Shown: positions 9,727 through 18,025 of the stretch, piece after piece | Position numbering within the stretch: position 1 is the first letter of the stretch | Layout of the letters: every line of letters begins with the position of its first letter | DNA from: Mycolicibacter heraklionensis | GTDB lineage: Bacteria > Actinomycetota > Actinomycetes > Mycobacteriales > Mycobacteriaceae | DNA: 64,000 nt | Assembly (NCBI RefSeq): GCF_001021505.1 | Contig: NZ_LDPO01000004.1 | Span: 62,001 to 126,000 of the forward strand | Reading direction: 5' to 3' | The notes under the pieces: generated by a model | Databases searched by the model: none | Seen by the model: only the letters and a program-made list of their open reading frames with translations | What the model was told of the DNA's origin: nothing | Translations under genes and position numbers: made by a program

Positions 9727-9753
9727 GGGAACTCTGCACTCGTGTCGGGCGTT
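9727..9753 (+). promoter_or_regulatory. SigE/SigH-type promoter of sigB
   Basis: A -35 element GGGAAC at 9727-9732 and a -10 CGTT at 9750-9753, separated by the family's usual distance (15 bases after GGGAACTC). This matches the mycobacterial ECF SigE/SigH consensus. It lies 40 bases before the sigB ATG and agrees with known control of sigB by these factors in M. tuberculosis. Confidence 0.8.
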
Positions 9754-9793
9754 GACACGTGTGACAGCTGAAGCCGATCAACGGGAGGCCGCA

Positions 9794-10759
9794 ATGGCAA
9801 AGGCAGATGCCACCACCAGTCGGATCGACGGCGATCTGGACGCGCAGAGCCCAGCCGCAGATCTGGTGCGGGTGTACCTCAACGGGATCGGCAAGACAGC
9901 ATTGCTCAATGCCGCCGACGAGGTGGAACTCGCCAAAAGGATCGAGGCCGGGCTGTACGCCCAGCATCTGCTCGAGACCCGCAAGCGCTTCGGCGAGAAG
10001 CGCAAGCGCGAACTCGCCGCGGTGGTACGCGATGGTGAGGCCGCCCGCCGGCACCTGCTGGAAGCCAACCTGCGCCTGGTGGTCTCGCTGGCCAAGCGCT
10101 ACACCGGCCGGGGTATGCCGCTTCTGGACCTGATCCAGGAGGGCAACCTGGGGTTGATCCGCGCGATGGAGAAGTTCGACTACGCAAAGGGTTTCAAGTT
10201 CTCCACGTACGCGACCTGGTGGATCCGCCAGGCCATCACCCGGGGGATGGCGGATCAGAGCCGCACCATCCGGCTGCCGGTCCACCTGGTTGAACAGGTC
10301 AACAAGTTGGCCCGGATCAAGCGGGAAATGCACCAGCAGCTGGGCCGGGAGGCCACCGATGAGGAGCTCGCCGCCGAATCCGGTATTCCGGCGGAGAAGA
10401 TCAACGACCTGCTCGAGCACAGCCGCGACCCGGTCAGCCTCGACATGCCGGTCGGCTCCGACGAGGAGGCCCCGTTGGGTGACTTCATCGAGGACTCCGA
10501 GGCGATGTCGGCGGAGAACGCGGTGATCTCCGAGCTGCTGCACACCGACATCCGCAGTGTTCTGGCCACCCTCGATGAGCGCGAACACCAGGTGATCCGG
10601 CTGCGGTTCGGCCTCGACGACGGCCAGCCCCGCACGCTGGACCAGATCGGCAAGCTGTTCGGTCTGTCTCGCGAGCGGGTCCGCCAGATCGAGCGCGAGG
10701 TGATGGCCAAGCTGCGCCATGGCGAGCGCGCCGACCGGCTGCGCTCGTACGCCAGCTGA
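9794..10759 (+). CDS. sigB: Principal-like stress sigma factor SigB
   Basis: A group 2 sigma factor of 321 residues, very similar to the SigA core but without the long N-terminal tail. It has region 1.2 ([16 protein letters not shown]), region 2 ([29 protein letters not shown]), region 3 and the region 4 helix [12 protein letters not shown] at 9794 follows GGGAGG and gives the family length; longer upstream frames run through the promoter. It drives general and cell-envelope stress responses and is itself under the SigE-type promoter just upstream. ideR follows, beyond two strong hairpins. Confidence 0.97.
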   Translation: MAKADATTSRIDGDLDAQSPAADLVRVYLNGIGKTALLNAADEVELAKRIEAGLYAQHLLETRKRFGEKRKRELAAVVRDGEAARRHLLEANLRLVVSLAKRYTGRGMPLLDLIQEGNLGLIRAMEKFDYAKGFKFSTYATWWIRQAITRGMADQSRTIRLPVHLVEQVNKLARIKREMHQQLGREATDEELAAESGIPAEKINDLLEHSRDPVSLDMPVGSDEEAPLGDFIEDSEAMSAENAVISELLHTDIRSVLATLDEREHQVIRLRFGLDDGQPRTLDQIGKLFGLSRERVRQIEREVMAKLRHGERADRLRSYAS

Positions 10760-10763
10760 CGCA

Positions 10764-10840
10764 GGCCGGGTCCGCCGTGGGCGGCCCCGGCCCGTCTGTC
10801 CCGCGCTCCGGCGGGCCGCCGATCTCGGTGGCCCGCCGGA
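10764..10840 (+). terminator. Double GC-rich hairpin after sigB
   Basis: Two successive hairpins: 10764-10792, with arms GGCCGGG and CCCCGGCC plus an inner CCGCC/GGCGG pair, and 10807-10840, an 11-base perfect stem TCCGGCGGGCC / GGCCCGCCGGA. No long T-tract follows, as is usual for mycobacterial terminators. Placement between sigB and the independently promoted ideR fits termination. Confidence 0.6.
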
Positions 10841-10927
10841 CGTGCGTTATCGCCGGAGCGCCGGGCGTCGCTTGCTCACCGTGTACTTGGCTGTCGAAGT
10901 AGACTCAGCTGCGACGGAAGGTGCCGA

Positions 10928-11620
10928 ATGAATGACCTGGTTGATACCACCGAGATGTACCTCAGGACGATCTACGACCTTGAGGAAGAGGGTGTCACCC
11001 CGCTGCGCGCGCGGATAGCCGAGCGGCTGGAACAAAGTGGGCCGACCGTCAGCCAGACGGTGTCCCGGATGGAACGCGACGGTCTGCTGAAGGTGGCCGG
11101 CGACCGTCACCTCGAGCTCACCGAGAAGGGCCGCACGCTGGCCGTCTCCGTGATGCGCAAGCACCGGCTGGCCGAGCGCCTGCTCGTCGACATCATCGGG
11201 CTGCCGCTGGAAGAGGTGCATGCCGAGGCATGTCGCTGGGAGCACGTGATGAGCGAGGACGTCGAGCGGCGCCTGGTTCAGGTGCTCGACAACCCGACCA
11301 CGTCGCCGTTCGGCAACCCCATCCCCGGCCTGCCGGACCTCGGATTCGGCGCGGGCTCCGCCGGTTGGGATTCCGACCTGGTACGGCTGACTGAATTGCC
11401 GGCCGGCTCCCCGGTGGCGGTGGTGGTCCGCCAGCTCACCGAGCACGTCCAGGGCGACATCGACCTGATCACCCGGCTGAAGGAAGCCGGTGTGGTGCCC
11501 AACGCCAGGGTGACCGTCCAGACCGATGGCGACGACGGCGTGACCATCGTGATTCCCGGCCACACCGACGTGAGCCTGCCCTACGAGATGGCCCATGCCG
11601 TGAAGGTCCAGAAGGTCTGA
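10928..11620 (+). CDS. ideR: Iron-dependent regulator IdeR (DtxR family)
   Basis: A 230-residue Fe(II)-activated repressor of siderophore and iron-uptake genes and activator of iron storage. The N-terminal winged helix (1-73) has recognition helix SGPTVSQTVSRMERDG. The dimerisation domain (74-140) keeps all metal ligands: His79, Glu83 and His98 for the ancillary site, and Met10, Cys102, Glu105 and His106 for the primary site. An SH3-like domain closes the protein (about 150-230). A possible -10 TAGACT lies at 10900-10905. Confidence 0.97.
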   Translation: MNDLVDTTEMYLRTIYDLEEEGVTPLRARIAERLEQSGPTVSQTVSRMERDGLLKVAGDRHLELTEKGRTLAVSVMRKHRLAERLLVDIIGLPLEEVHAEACRWEHVMSEDVERRLVQVLDNPTTSPFGNPIPGLPDLGFGAGSAGWDSDLVRLTELPAGSPVAVVVRQLTEHVQGDIDLITRLKEAGVVPNARVTVQTDGDDGVTIVIPGHTDVSLPYEMAHAVKVQKV

Positions 11621-11631
11621 GCACCGCCGCT

Positions 11632-12687
11632 TCAGCCGGCTTGCTGGCCGAACCCCTGCCGCCCAGGCAGTTTCACCCCGATCTGCTTCGCCAGTCGATA
11701 ACCGGTGTCCGCCAGTCCGCGGATGCGCTCGGGCCGCAGCCCCGACTGCAACGCGGTGTCGAGCAGGCCCGCCATCCGATGCCCTGGTTCGCCGCGCAAG
11801 GCGGCCTCCAGTGACACCCCGGCCAGCGGCCCGTCGCCGCGTGCGTAGGCGCTGAACGCCAGCAGAACCAGCGCCTCGGCCCGCCACGGCTCGGGCAGTG
11901 CCCGGGCCAACGCCGACCAGAGCCGCTCGGCTTCGACAGCGTGATCGCCGATTGCCAACGCACACAGGGTGTCCCGGACCAGTACATCGGTGAGCGGGCA
12001 GCCGAGCCGGGCCAGCTCCGCGGCGGTCGGCTCCCGGCCGCCCGCCAGCGCAACGATGGCGGCCAGCACCTGCTCGACGTCGCGGCGGGCCCGATCCCGG
12101 GTGTCGCCCTCCCCCGCCGCCCACTGCGCCGCACAGTCCCCGATCACTGCGGCAACCGCGGCACAGCGTGCCGGGTCATCGGGGGTGATCACCGCCTGCA
12201 GGTCCGCACGCCGGGCATAGAGCCGCCTGCCTTCCAGCACGGCGGCGGCCGCCAGCGGCGACGCCTCCGGGTCGTCGACCGGTCCACCGGCACCACAGCC
12301 GTCCGCGCAGTGCCACCGTCCGCCGTGGGCCACCTGGTCCACCACGTGCGCGCTGAGCAGCACGATGCCGTGGCCGGACAACTCCTCGGTCAGCGCAGCG
12401 ATCAGCCGGCGGTGCTGGTCGTTGCAGACCGGGCAGCACGCGCCCGCGGCGTCGACGATCACCGCGATGGCCGCTGCCGGAGCGGCGGCCGCGGCGACGT
12501 CGGCGAGCCGACCGATGGTGTCGACGAGCGCGTCGGACAGGTCGACTCGCAGCACCGAGCCCAGTTCACCCCCGTCGACCGCCACCAGGATCAGGGATTT
12601 CTCCGGCACGAAGCCGAGGATGGCCGGCAGCGCAGCGATAAGGGCTCCGGGCCGATTCAGCGTGAATTCCGGTTGCTTCGTTGTCAT
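11632..12687 (-). CDS. DUF4192 family protein (Rv2712c-like)
   Basis: A 351-residue protein with the DUF4192 opening (RPGALIAALPAILGFVPEKS), a CCPVCNDQH cysteine cluster near 85-93 and an alanine-rich helical C-terminal half ending in a tetratricopeptide-like segment (ALVLLAFSAYARGDGPLAG). ATG at 12687 is preferred because the conserved region begins within 10 residues. A longer frame upstream overlaps the sthA promoter. It is convergent with ideR with only 11 bases between them. Function unknown. Confidence 0.8.
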   Translation of the reverse strand: MTTKQPEFTLNRPGALIAALPAILGFVPEKSLILVAVDGGELGSVLRVDLSDALVDTIGRLADVAAAAAPAAAIAVIVDAAGACCPVCNDQHRRLIAALTEELSGHGIVLLSAHVVDQVAHGGRWHCADGCGAGGPVDDPEASPLAAAAVLEGRRLYARRADLQAVITPDDPARCAAVAAVIGDCAAQWAAGEGDTRDRARRDVEQVLAAIVALAGGREPTAAELARLGCPLTDVLVRDTLCALAIGDHAVEAERLWSALARALPEPWRAEALVLLAFSAYARGDGPLAGVSLEAALRGEPGHRMAGLLDTALQSGLRPERIRGLADTGYRLAKQIGVKLPGRQGFGQQAG

Positions 12688-12827
12688 GGCAGCAACGTTG
12701 ACGACCTCCCCCGTCATCGGGGGCGCGTCCGCGCCTCGCCGCCCACCAGGTTGGGGATGAACCGGCAACTGTGAACAGATGGTGTTCGAGATGCATGACC
12801 GGACGAATGAGCGTAAGTGTCAGTGTC

Positions 12828-14243
12828 ATGGATTCGAAGCGCGAGTACGACATCATCGTGATCGGTTCAGGTCCAGGGGGGCAGAAGGCGGCCATCGCAT
12901 CGGCCAAACTCGGTAAGTCGGTCGCGGTGGTCGAACGCGGCCGAATGATCGGTGGCGTCTGCGTGAACACCGGCACCATCCCGTCCAAGACACTGCGCGA
13001 GGCGGTGCTGTACCTGACCGGGATGAATCAGCGTGACCTCTACGGCGCCAGCTACCGGGTCAAGGACAAGATCACTCCCGCGGATCTGCTGGCGCGCACC
13101 CAGCATGTGATCGGCAAGGAAACCGAGGTGGTGCGCAACCAGCTGATGCGTAACCGGGTCGATCTGCTGCTGGGACACGGCCGGTTCATCGACCCGCACA
13201 CCATTGTCGTCGACGGTCACGGTGGCGCCGAAAAGACCACTATCACAGGCGATTACATCGTCATCGCCACCGGAACCAAACCGGTCCGCCCCGCCGGCGT
13301 CACGTTCGACGAGGAACGGGTGCTGGACTCCGACGGGATCCTCGACCTGCGATTCATCCCGGCCTCGATGGTGGTCGTGGGCGCCGGCGTGATCGGGATC
13401 GAGTACGCCTCGATGTTCGCTGCGCTGGGCACCCGCGTGACGGTGGTGGAGAAACGGGACTCGATGCTGGAATTCTGCGACCCGGAGGTCGTCGAGGCGC
13501 TGCGTTTTCACCTGCGCGACCTCGCCGTCACTTTCCGGTTCGGTGAGGAGGTGACCGCTGTCGACGTCAGTTCGAGCGGCACCGTCACCACGTTGGCCAG
13601 CGGCAAACAGATTCCCGCCGAGACGGTGATGTACTCGGCCGGGCGCCAAGGCCACACCGCCCACCTCGACCTGGCCAACGCCGGCCTGGCGGCCGACAAA
13701 CGGGGCCGCATCGTCGTCGACGAGATGTTCCAGACCTCGGTCGACCACATCTACGCGGTCGGTGACGTGATCGGTTTCCCGGCGCTGGCGGCAACGTCGA
13801 TGGAGCAGGGCCGGCTGGCCGCCTACCACGCGTTCGGCGAACCGACCGACGGGATCACCGACCTGCAACCGATCGGGATCTACTCGATCCCCGAGGTCTC
13901 CTATGTGGGGGCGACCGAATTGGAGCTGACCCGAAGCGCGATCCCCTACGAGGTGGGGGTGGCGCGATACCGGGAGCTGGCCCGCGGCCAGATCGCCGGT
14001 GACTCCTACGGAATGCTCAAGCTGCTGGTGTCGACGACCGACCTGTCGCTGCTCGGCGTGCACATCTTCGGCACCAATGCGACCGAGATGGTGCACATCG
14101 GCCAGGCCGTCATGGGATGCGGCGGCACGGTGGAATACCTGGTGGACGCGGTGTTCAACTACCCGACGTTCTCCGAGGCATACAAGAACGCCGCACTGGA
14201 CGTGATGAATAAAATGCGGGCCTTGCAGCAATTCCGCAGTTGA
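12828..14243 (+). CDS. sthA: Soluble pyridine nucleotide transhydrogenase
   Basis: A 471-residue flavoprotein of the pyridine nucleotide-disulfide oxidoreductase family, exchanging hydride between NADPH and NAD+. It shows the FAD loop [11 protein letters not shown] (about 11-21), the second Rossmann loop [13 protein letters not shown] for NAD(P), the ATG motif VIATGTKP, and the FAD-contact [14 protein letters not shown]. The redox-active disulfide motif is degenerate ([14 protein letters not shown], with Thr where the second Cys would be), the hallmark separating SthA from lipoamide dehydrogenase. ATG at 12828 is chosen by alignment with the family N-terminus. Confidence 0.93.
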   Translation: MDSKREYDIIVIGSGPGGQKAAIASAKLGKSVAVVERGRMIGGVCVNTGTIPSKTLREAVLYLTGMNQRDLYGASYRVKDKITPADLLARTQHVIGKETEVVRNQLMRNRVDLLLGHGRFIDPHTIVVDGHGGAEKTTITGDYIVIATGTKPVRPAGVTFDEERVLDSDGILDLRFIPASMVVVGAGVIGIEYASMFAALGTRVTVVEKRDSMLEFCDPEVVEALRFHLRDLAVTFRFGEEVTAVDVSSSGTVTTLASGKQIPAETVMYSAGRQGHTAHLDLANAGLAADKRGRIVVDEMFQTSVDHIYAVGDVIGFPALAATSMEQGRLAAYHAFGEPTDGITDLQPIGIYSIPEVSYVGATELELTRSAIPYEVGVARYRELARGQIAGDSYGMLKLLVSTTDLSLLGVHIFGTNATEMVHIGQAVMGCGGTVEYLVDAVFNYPTFSEAYKNAALDVMNKMRALQQFRS

Positions 14244-14420
14244 GGCACCATCGGCAGACTTTTTCATCGCTCAGCGAACGCCGCCGGCGCCACGGAATGC
14301 CCGCGGTGCCCACGTACGTTGTCCACCACATGCGCGCACCGTTTTCGGCGCGCGGCCCCCGGTGGGGGAAAATAGACGGTGCGACCCGTTGCGGTCCGCA
14401 CAATGAGGAGGCAGAAGACG

Positions 14421-15398
14421 ATGGCCGACTACCCGGACAACGGTCCCGACCGGGGCCGGCACTACCAGGCCGACCAGAGCGGCATGTACGAGCTGGAGGT
14501 TCCGGCGCCGCAGCTGATGTCGGCGGACGGCGAGGGGCCGGTCCTGATTCACGCGCTGGAGGGTTTCTCCGACGCCGGCCACGCGATCCGGCTGGCCGCC
14601 AAGCACCTCAAGAGCAAGCTGGACAGCGAGTTGGTGGCGTCGTTCGCGATCGACGACCTGCTCGACTACCGGTCGCGCCGGCCGCTGATGACATTCAAGT
14701 CCGACCACTTCACCCACTACACCGAACCCGAGCTCAGCCTGCACGCGTTGCGGGACAGTGCGGGCACCCCGTTTCTGCTGCTGGCGGGCATGGAGCCCGA
14801 CCTGAAGTGGGAGCGCTTCATCACCGCGGTGCGGCTGCTGGCCGAACAGCTCGGGGTGCGCCGGACCATCGGCTTGGGCACGATCCCGATGGCCGTTCCG
14901 CACACCCGGCCGGTGACCCTGACCGCGCATTCCAACAACCGTGAGTTGATCAGCGAATTCACCCCCTGGATCACCGAGGTTCAGGTTCCGGGCAGCGCGT
15001 CCAACTTGTTGGAGTACCGGATGGCGCAGCACGGCCATGAGGTCGTCGGCTTCACCGTGCATGTGCCGCATTACGTGGCCCAGACCGACTACCCCGAGGC
15101 CGCCGAGGCGCTGCTCAAGCAGGCCGCCCAGACCGGCGCCCTGGAGCTGCCGCTGACCGAGCTCCGCGACGCCGCGGCCGAGATCCGCGCCAAGATCGAC
15201 CAGCAGGTCGAGGCGAGCGCCGAAGTGGCCCAGGTGGTCACGGCCCTGGAACGCCAGTACGACGCGTTCATCACCGCCCAGGAGAACCGGTCGCTGCTGT
15301 CGCGCGACGAGGAACTGCCCAGCGCCGACGAGCTCGGCGCCGAGTTCGAGCGCTTCCTGGCGCAGGAGGCGAAGAAAAACCTCGACGGCGACGACTGA
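14421..15398 (+). CDS. PAC2-family protein (Rv2714-like)
   Basis: A 325-residue protein of the PAC2 (proteasome assembly chaperone-like) superfamily. Conserved stretches are LIHALEGFSDAGHA (about 38-51), FAIDDLLDYRSRRP and ALRDSAGTPFLLLAGMEPDLKWE, with a helical C-terminal third. AGGAGG lies nine bases before the ATG. In M. tuberculosis two further genes (Rv2715, Rv2716) follow; here the nitrobindin gene follows at once, so these two are absent from this position. Function is not established. Confidence 0.85.
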   Translation: MADYPDNGPDRGRHYQADQSGMYELEVPAPQLMSADGEGPVLIHALEGFSDAGHAIRLAAKHLKSKLDSELVASFAIDDLLDYRSRRPLMTFKSDHFTHYTEPELSLHALRDSAGTPFLLLAGMEPDLKWERFITAVRLLAEQLGVRRTIGLGTIPMAVPHTRPVTLTAHSNNRELISEFTPWITEVQVPGSASNLLEYRMAQHGHEVVGFTVHVPHYVAQTDYPEAAEALLKQAAQTGALELPLTELRDAAAEIRAKIDQQVEASAEVAQVVTALERQYDAFITAQENRSLLSRDEELPSADELGAEFERFLAQEAKKNLDGDD

Positions 15399-15413
15399 GG
15401 TCCGTGCCGCGCG

Positions 15414-15899
15414 CTACCCGGTTCGACGCAGCGTGGCGGTGAGGTGGTTCTGCGCGGGCTGGCCGACTGCCCCCATGTCCAGCGTGTAAGACAACTCGTC
15501 GCCGTCGAGGCGATAGTGGCGGCGAAGCACGGTCACTTCTTTGGCGGTCGGCGCCAGCCCGATCGTCGGTGCCGACATTTGCAGTTCCACGCCGTTGGCG
15601 GTGACCGTGTAGCTGCCGACCTCGATCTCCGTGATGCCGCTGGGGTGCGCCAGCACCCACTCGATCTGGCCCAGTTGCGGCACCCGCAGGTAGCCGGCTT
15701 CGGCATGCAGAGGCAGGCCCTCGACGGGTGACTTGGTCTTCTGGCCGTAGACCAGGAACGGCTTGCCGACGTGTGAGAACACCACCTCTTCGAGGTAGTC
15801 GAATGACGCGATCGTGGGATACACCCCGGATCCTCGGCCTGACCAGGTGCCCAACAGCGGGGCCAGCTCCACAAGGTTGGGATGCAACTCGGGTGCCAT
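15414..15899 (-). CDS. Nitrobindin (heme-binding beta-barrel, Rv2717c-like)
   Basis: A 161-residue lipocalin-like protein of the THAP4/nitrobindin family, which binds ferric heme and isomerises peroxynitrite. The family signature GTWSGRG is at 17-23. The C-terminal NHLTATLRR segment carries the histidine expected to ligate heme. The full family length is present and no signal peptide is seen, so it is cytoplasmic. nrdR lies 36 bases upstream on the same strand and may share its transcript. Confidence 0.9.
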   Translation of the reverse strand: MAPELHPNLVELAPLLGTWSGRGSGVYPTIASFDYLEEVVFSHVGKPFLVYGQKTKSPVEGLPLHAEAGYLRVPQLGQIEWVLAHPSGITEIEVGSYTVTANGVELQMSAPTIGLAPTAKEVTVLRRHYRLDGDELSYTLDMGAVGQPAQNHLTATLRRTG

Positions 15900-15935
15900 G
15901 CCGCCAGCCTAGTGCGCGGGGTCGGCCCGCACCGC

Positions 15936-16400
15936 TCAACTGGTGCTGGGCATCTCGCGGTGTTCGCGCAGGGCCGCGATCTCTCGCTCGAAGTCGGCGG
16001 CCGAGGAAAACGACCGGTACACCGAGGCGAATCGCAGATAGGCCACTTCGTCGAGTTCGCGCAGCGGACCCAGAATCGCCAGGCCCACCTCGTGGCTGGG
16101 AATCTCCGGCGAACCCGCCGCTCGCACAGCGTCTTCCACCTGCTGCGCCAGCAGGTTCAGCGCGTCGTCATCGACCTGGCGGCCCTGGCAGGCCCGGCGC
16201 ACCCCGCGCATGACCTTCTCCCGGCTGAACGGCTCGGTGACGCCACTGCGTTTGACCACCGCCAGCACCGCGGTTTCCACGGTGGAGAAACGGCGGCCGC
16301 ATTCCGGACAGGAACGACGGCGGCGGATGGCCTGTCCTTCATCGGCTTCGCGGGAATCCACCACCCGGGAGTCTGGATGGCGGCAAAACGGGCAGTGCAT
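15936..16400 (-). CDS. nrdR: Transcriptional repressor NrdR
   Basis: A 154-residue nucleotide-sensing repressor of ribonucleotide reductase genes. It begins with a zinc ribbon ([17 protein letters not shown]; second pair CPECGRRF) and continues with an ATP-cone domain ([20 protein letters not shown]). ATG at 16400 starts exactly at the zinc ribbon, as in the family; longer upstream frames are spurious. It sits downstream of chiZ on the same strand after a 145-base gap in which I see no other gene. Confidence 0.95.
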   Translation of the reverse strand: MHCPFCRHPDSRVVDSREADEGQAIRRRRSCPECGRRFSTVETAVLAVVKRSGVTEPFSREKVMRGVRRACQGRQVDDDALNLLAQQVEDAVRAAGSPEIPSHEVGLAILGPLRELDEVAYLRFASVYRSFSSAADFEREIAALREHREMPSTS

Positions 16401-16545
16401 TGCCGCTCCTTCGCCGTGCCGGGAACCCAGGCCCTCAGACAGCTGAGGCACCGTGGACCACTGGGACAACTGCGAGCGTACCTGCGCGGGTTGCCCGCGG
16501 CGCCCCGCAGTGGCTGCAATCGGCGGCCGAACCGACACTTCGACC

Positions 16546-17046
16546 TCAGCCCAACGGCGCGATCAGCGTCTGGCCGGCGTCCAGGGCCACCGACTCCAGG
16601 CTGTTGAGCTCGCGGATGCGCTCGATGACCTGTCCGGCCGGCGCGTCCGGTGCGACGCGGGCCGCCAGGTGCGCCAAGCTCTCCCCGCTCTGGACGCGCA
16701 CCACACCGAGCTGGTCGGGCACGGCGGAGGCGCCGCCGGCCGCTGCCGCGCCGAACTGCGCGATCAGCCCGAGCCACACCGTGATCCCGGCCGCGAGAAG
16801 GGCCAGCACGACGGTGGTCGCCGGGGTGATGGCCTTGACTGGCTGTGGCCGGTGCGGAGCACGTGACATCAGCACCCCGGAACCGCGGTGGCGTAGCGGG
16901 GCGCCTCCCGGGCGCTGCCGGACCAGCCGTGCCGGTTGGGTGCGGATCGGGTACGCGCGACCCGACGTCCGGGGACCGCGCGGCTGCCGGGCTCGCTCGT
17001 ACCCGGCCGGCTCGAACGTCGGAGCGATCGTGTCGATGAGCATCAT
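16546..17046 (-). CDS. chiZ: SOS-induced LysM membrane protein ChiZ (Rv2719c-like)
   Basis: A 166-residue protein with a long basic cytoplasmic N-terminus, one membrane segment (about 77-98, [18 protein letters not shown]) and a C-terminal LysM domain starting at [13 protein letters not shown]. Rv2719c in M. tuberculosis is damage-inducible, binds peptidoglycan and slows division with FtsZ ring effects. ATG at 17046 is favoured by a GGGAG site eight bases upstream; the next codon is also ATG. It is divergent from lexA with SOS-box sequence between, which fits DNA-damage control. Confidence 0.88.
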   Translation of the reverse strand: MMLIDTIAPTFEPAGYERARQPRGPRTSGRAYPIRTQPARLVRQRPGGAPLRHRGSGVLMSRAPHRPQPVKAITPATTVVLALLAAGITVWLGLIAQFGAAAAGGASAVPDQLGVVRVQSGESLAHLAARVAPDAPAGQVIERIRELNSLESVALDAGQTLIAPLG

Positions 17047-17125
17047 GTGCGGTTCTCCCTCACTCGGCGTCGGCGACCCTGTTCGCTCGACTGTTCGAAT
17101 ACTAATCGATTGTATGTTCGATGTC

Positions 17126-17139
17126 CGAACATGTGATCG
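17126..17139. promoter_or_regulatory. Degenerate SOS box near chiZ
   Basis: CGAAC(4)GATCG departs by two bases from the mycobacterial LexA consensus CGAAC(4)GTTCG. Just before and overlapping it is a palindrome TGTTCG(5)CGAACA. Either could be the LexA operator for chiZ; this is an inference. Confidence 0.4.
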
Positions 17140-17211
17140 AATCGTTGTCGAAAACATTAGCGAAAGGGTCCGACAAGTCGCCGACCGTTTCGAACGTCCG
17201 CGCGACACACC

Positions 17212-17227
17212 TCGAACACATGTTTGA
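17212..17227. promoter_or_regulatory. SOS box (LexA operator) of lexA
   Basis: TCGAACACATGTTTGA fits the mycobacterial LexA box with one mismatch in the right arm. It ends 20 bases before the lexA -10 box, so it covers the -35 region. Autoregulation of lexA through this site is expected. Confidence 0.85.
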
Positions 17228-17246
17228 TTAATCGCAGCGATGCGAC

Positions 17247-17252
17247 TAGATT
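17247..17252 (+). promoter_or_regulatory. -10 box of leaderless lexA promoter
   Basis: TAGATT ends seven bases before the ATG at 17260 and no ribosome site is present, so lexA is probably transcribed without a leader. Confidence 0.65.
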
Positions 17253-17259
17253 CGCCCCT

Positions 17260-17946
17260 ATGAGTGACAGCAGCAGTAACCCGGCGAGCCCGGACTCAGC
17301 GCTCACCGCCCGGCAACGCACGATCCTGAACGTGATCCGCGCTTCGGTGAACGAGCGGGGTTATCCGCCGAGCATCCGCGAGATCGGCGACGCCGTCGGA
17401 CTGACCTCGACCTCCTCGGTCGCTCACCAGCTGCGCACGCTCGAGCGCAAGGGCTACCTGCGCCGTGACCCCAACCGTCCCCGCGCTGTCGATGTCCGTA
17501 GCCAGGAGGACGCGGCCGGCGCCGCCGAGGCCGCGCAGCGGACGGAATTCGCCGGATCCGACGCGCTGCCGGAGCCCACTTTCGTTCCGGTTCTGGGCCG
17601 GATCGCGGCCGGCGGGCCGATCCTGGCCGAGGAAGCCGTCGAGGATATCTTCCCGCTCCCCCGCGAGCTGGTCGGTGAAGGTGAACTGTTCTTGCTGAAG
17701 GTGGTCGGCGAATCGATGGTGGACGCCGCGATCTGCGACGGCGACTGGGTCGTGGTGCGCCAGCAGAACGTCGCCGACAACGGCGACATCGTGGCCGCCA
17801 TGATCGATGGCGAGGCGACTGTCAAGACGTTTAAACGCACCGGCGGCCAGGTCTGGCTGATGCCGCACAACCCCATTTTCGATCCCATTCCCGGTAACGA
17901 CGCGGTGGTGCTGGGCAAGGTCGTGACCGTCATCCGCAAGATCTGA
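17260..17946 (+). CDS. lexA: SOS repressor LexA
   Basis: A 228-residue repressor and self-cleaving serine peptidase. The N-terminal winged helix (about 14-80) has the helix [19 protein letters not shown]. The S24 peptidase domain carries the cleavage bond Ala117-Gly118 in GRIAAGGP, nucleophile Ser152 in GESM and general base Lys189 in ATVKTF. RecA filaments trigger cleavage, de-repressing chiZ, recA and other genes with the SOS box. The start is fixed by the TANNNT box seven bases upstream. Confidence 0.97.
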   Translation: MSDSSSNPASPDSALTARQRTILNVIRASVNERGYPPSIREIGDAVGLTSTSSVAHQLRTLERKGYLRRDPNRPRAVDVRSQEDAAGAAEAAQRTEFAGSDALPEPTFVPVLGRIAAGGPILAEEAVEDIFPLPRELVGEGELFLLKVVGESMVDAAICDGDWVVVRQQNVADNGDIVAAMIDGEATVKTFKRTGGQVWLMPHNPIFDPIPGNDAVVLGKVVTVIRKI

Positions 17947-18025
17947 CCAACACCGGAGATCCGCTGGCCTACACGGGGATCAAGGTTTTTCCGCGGCTGT
18001 CAGTACGAGTGCCGCGCCGCGGCGG

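Noticed and set aside
16401..16545. Possible small gene between nrdR and chiZ
   Set aside because: No start with a ribosome site or TANNNT box and no conserved-looking product; treated as leader sequence.
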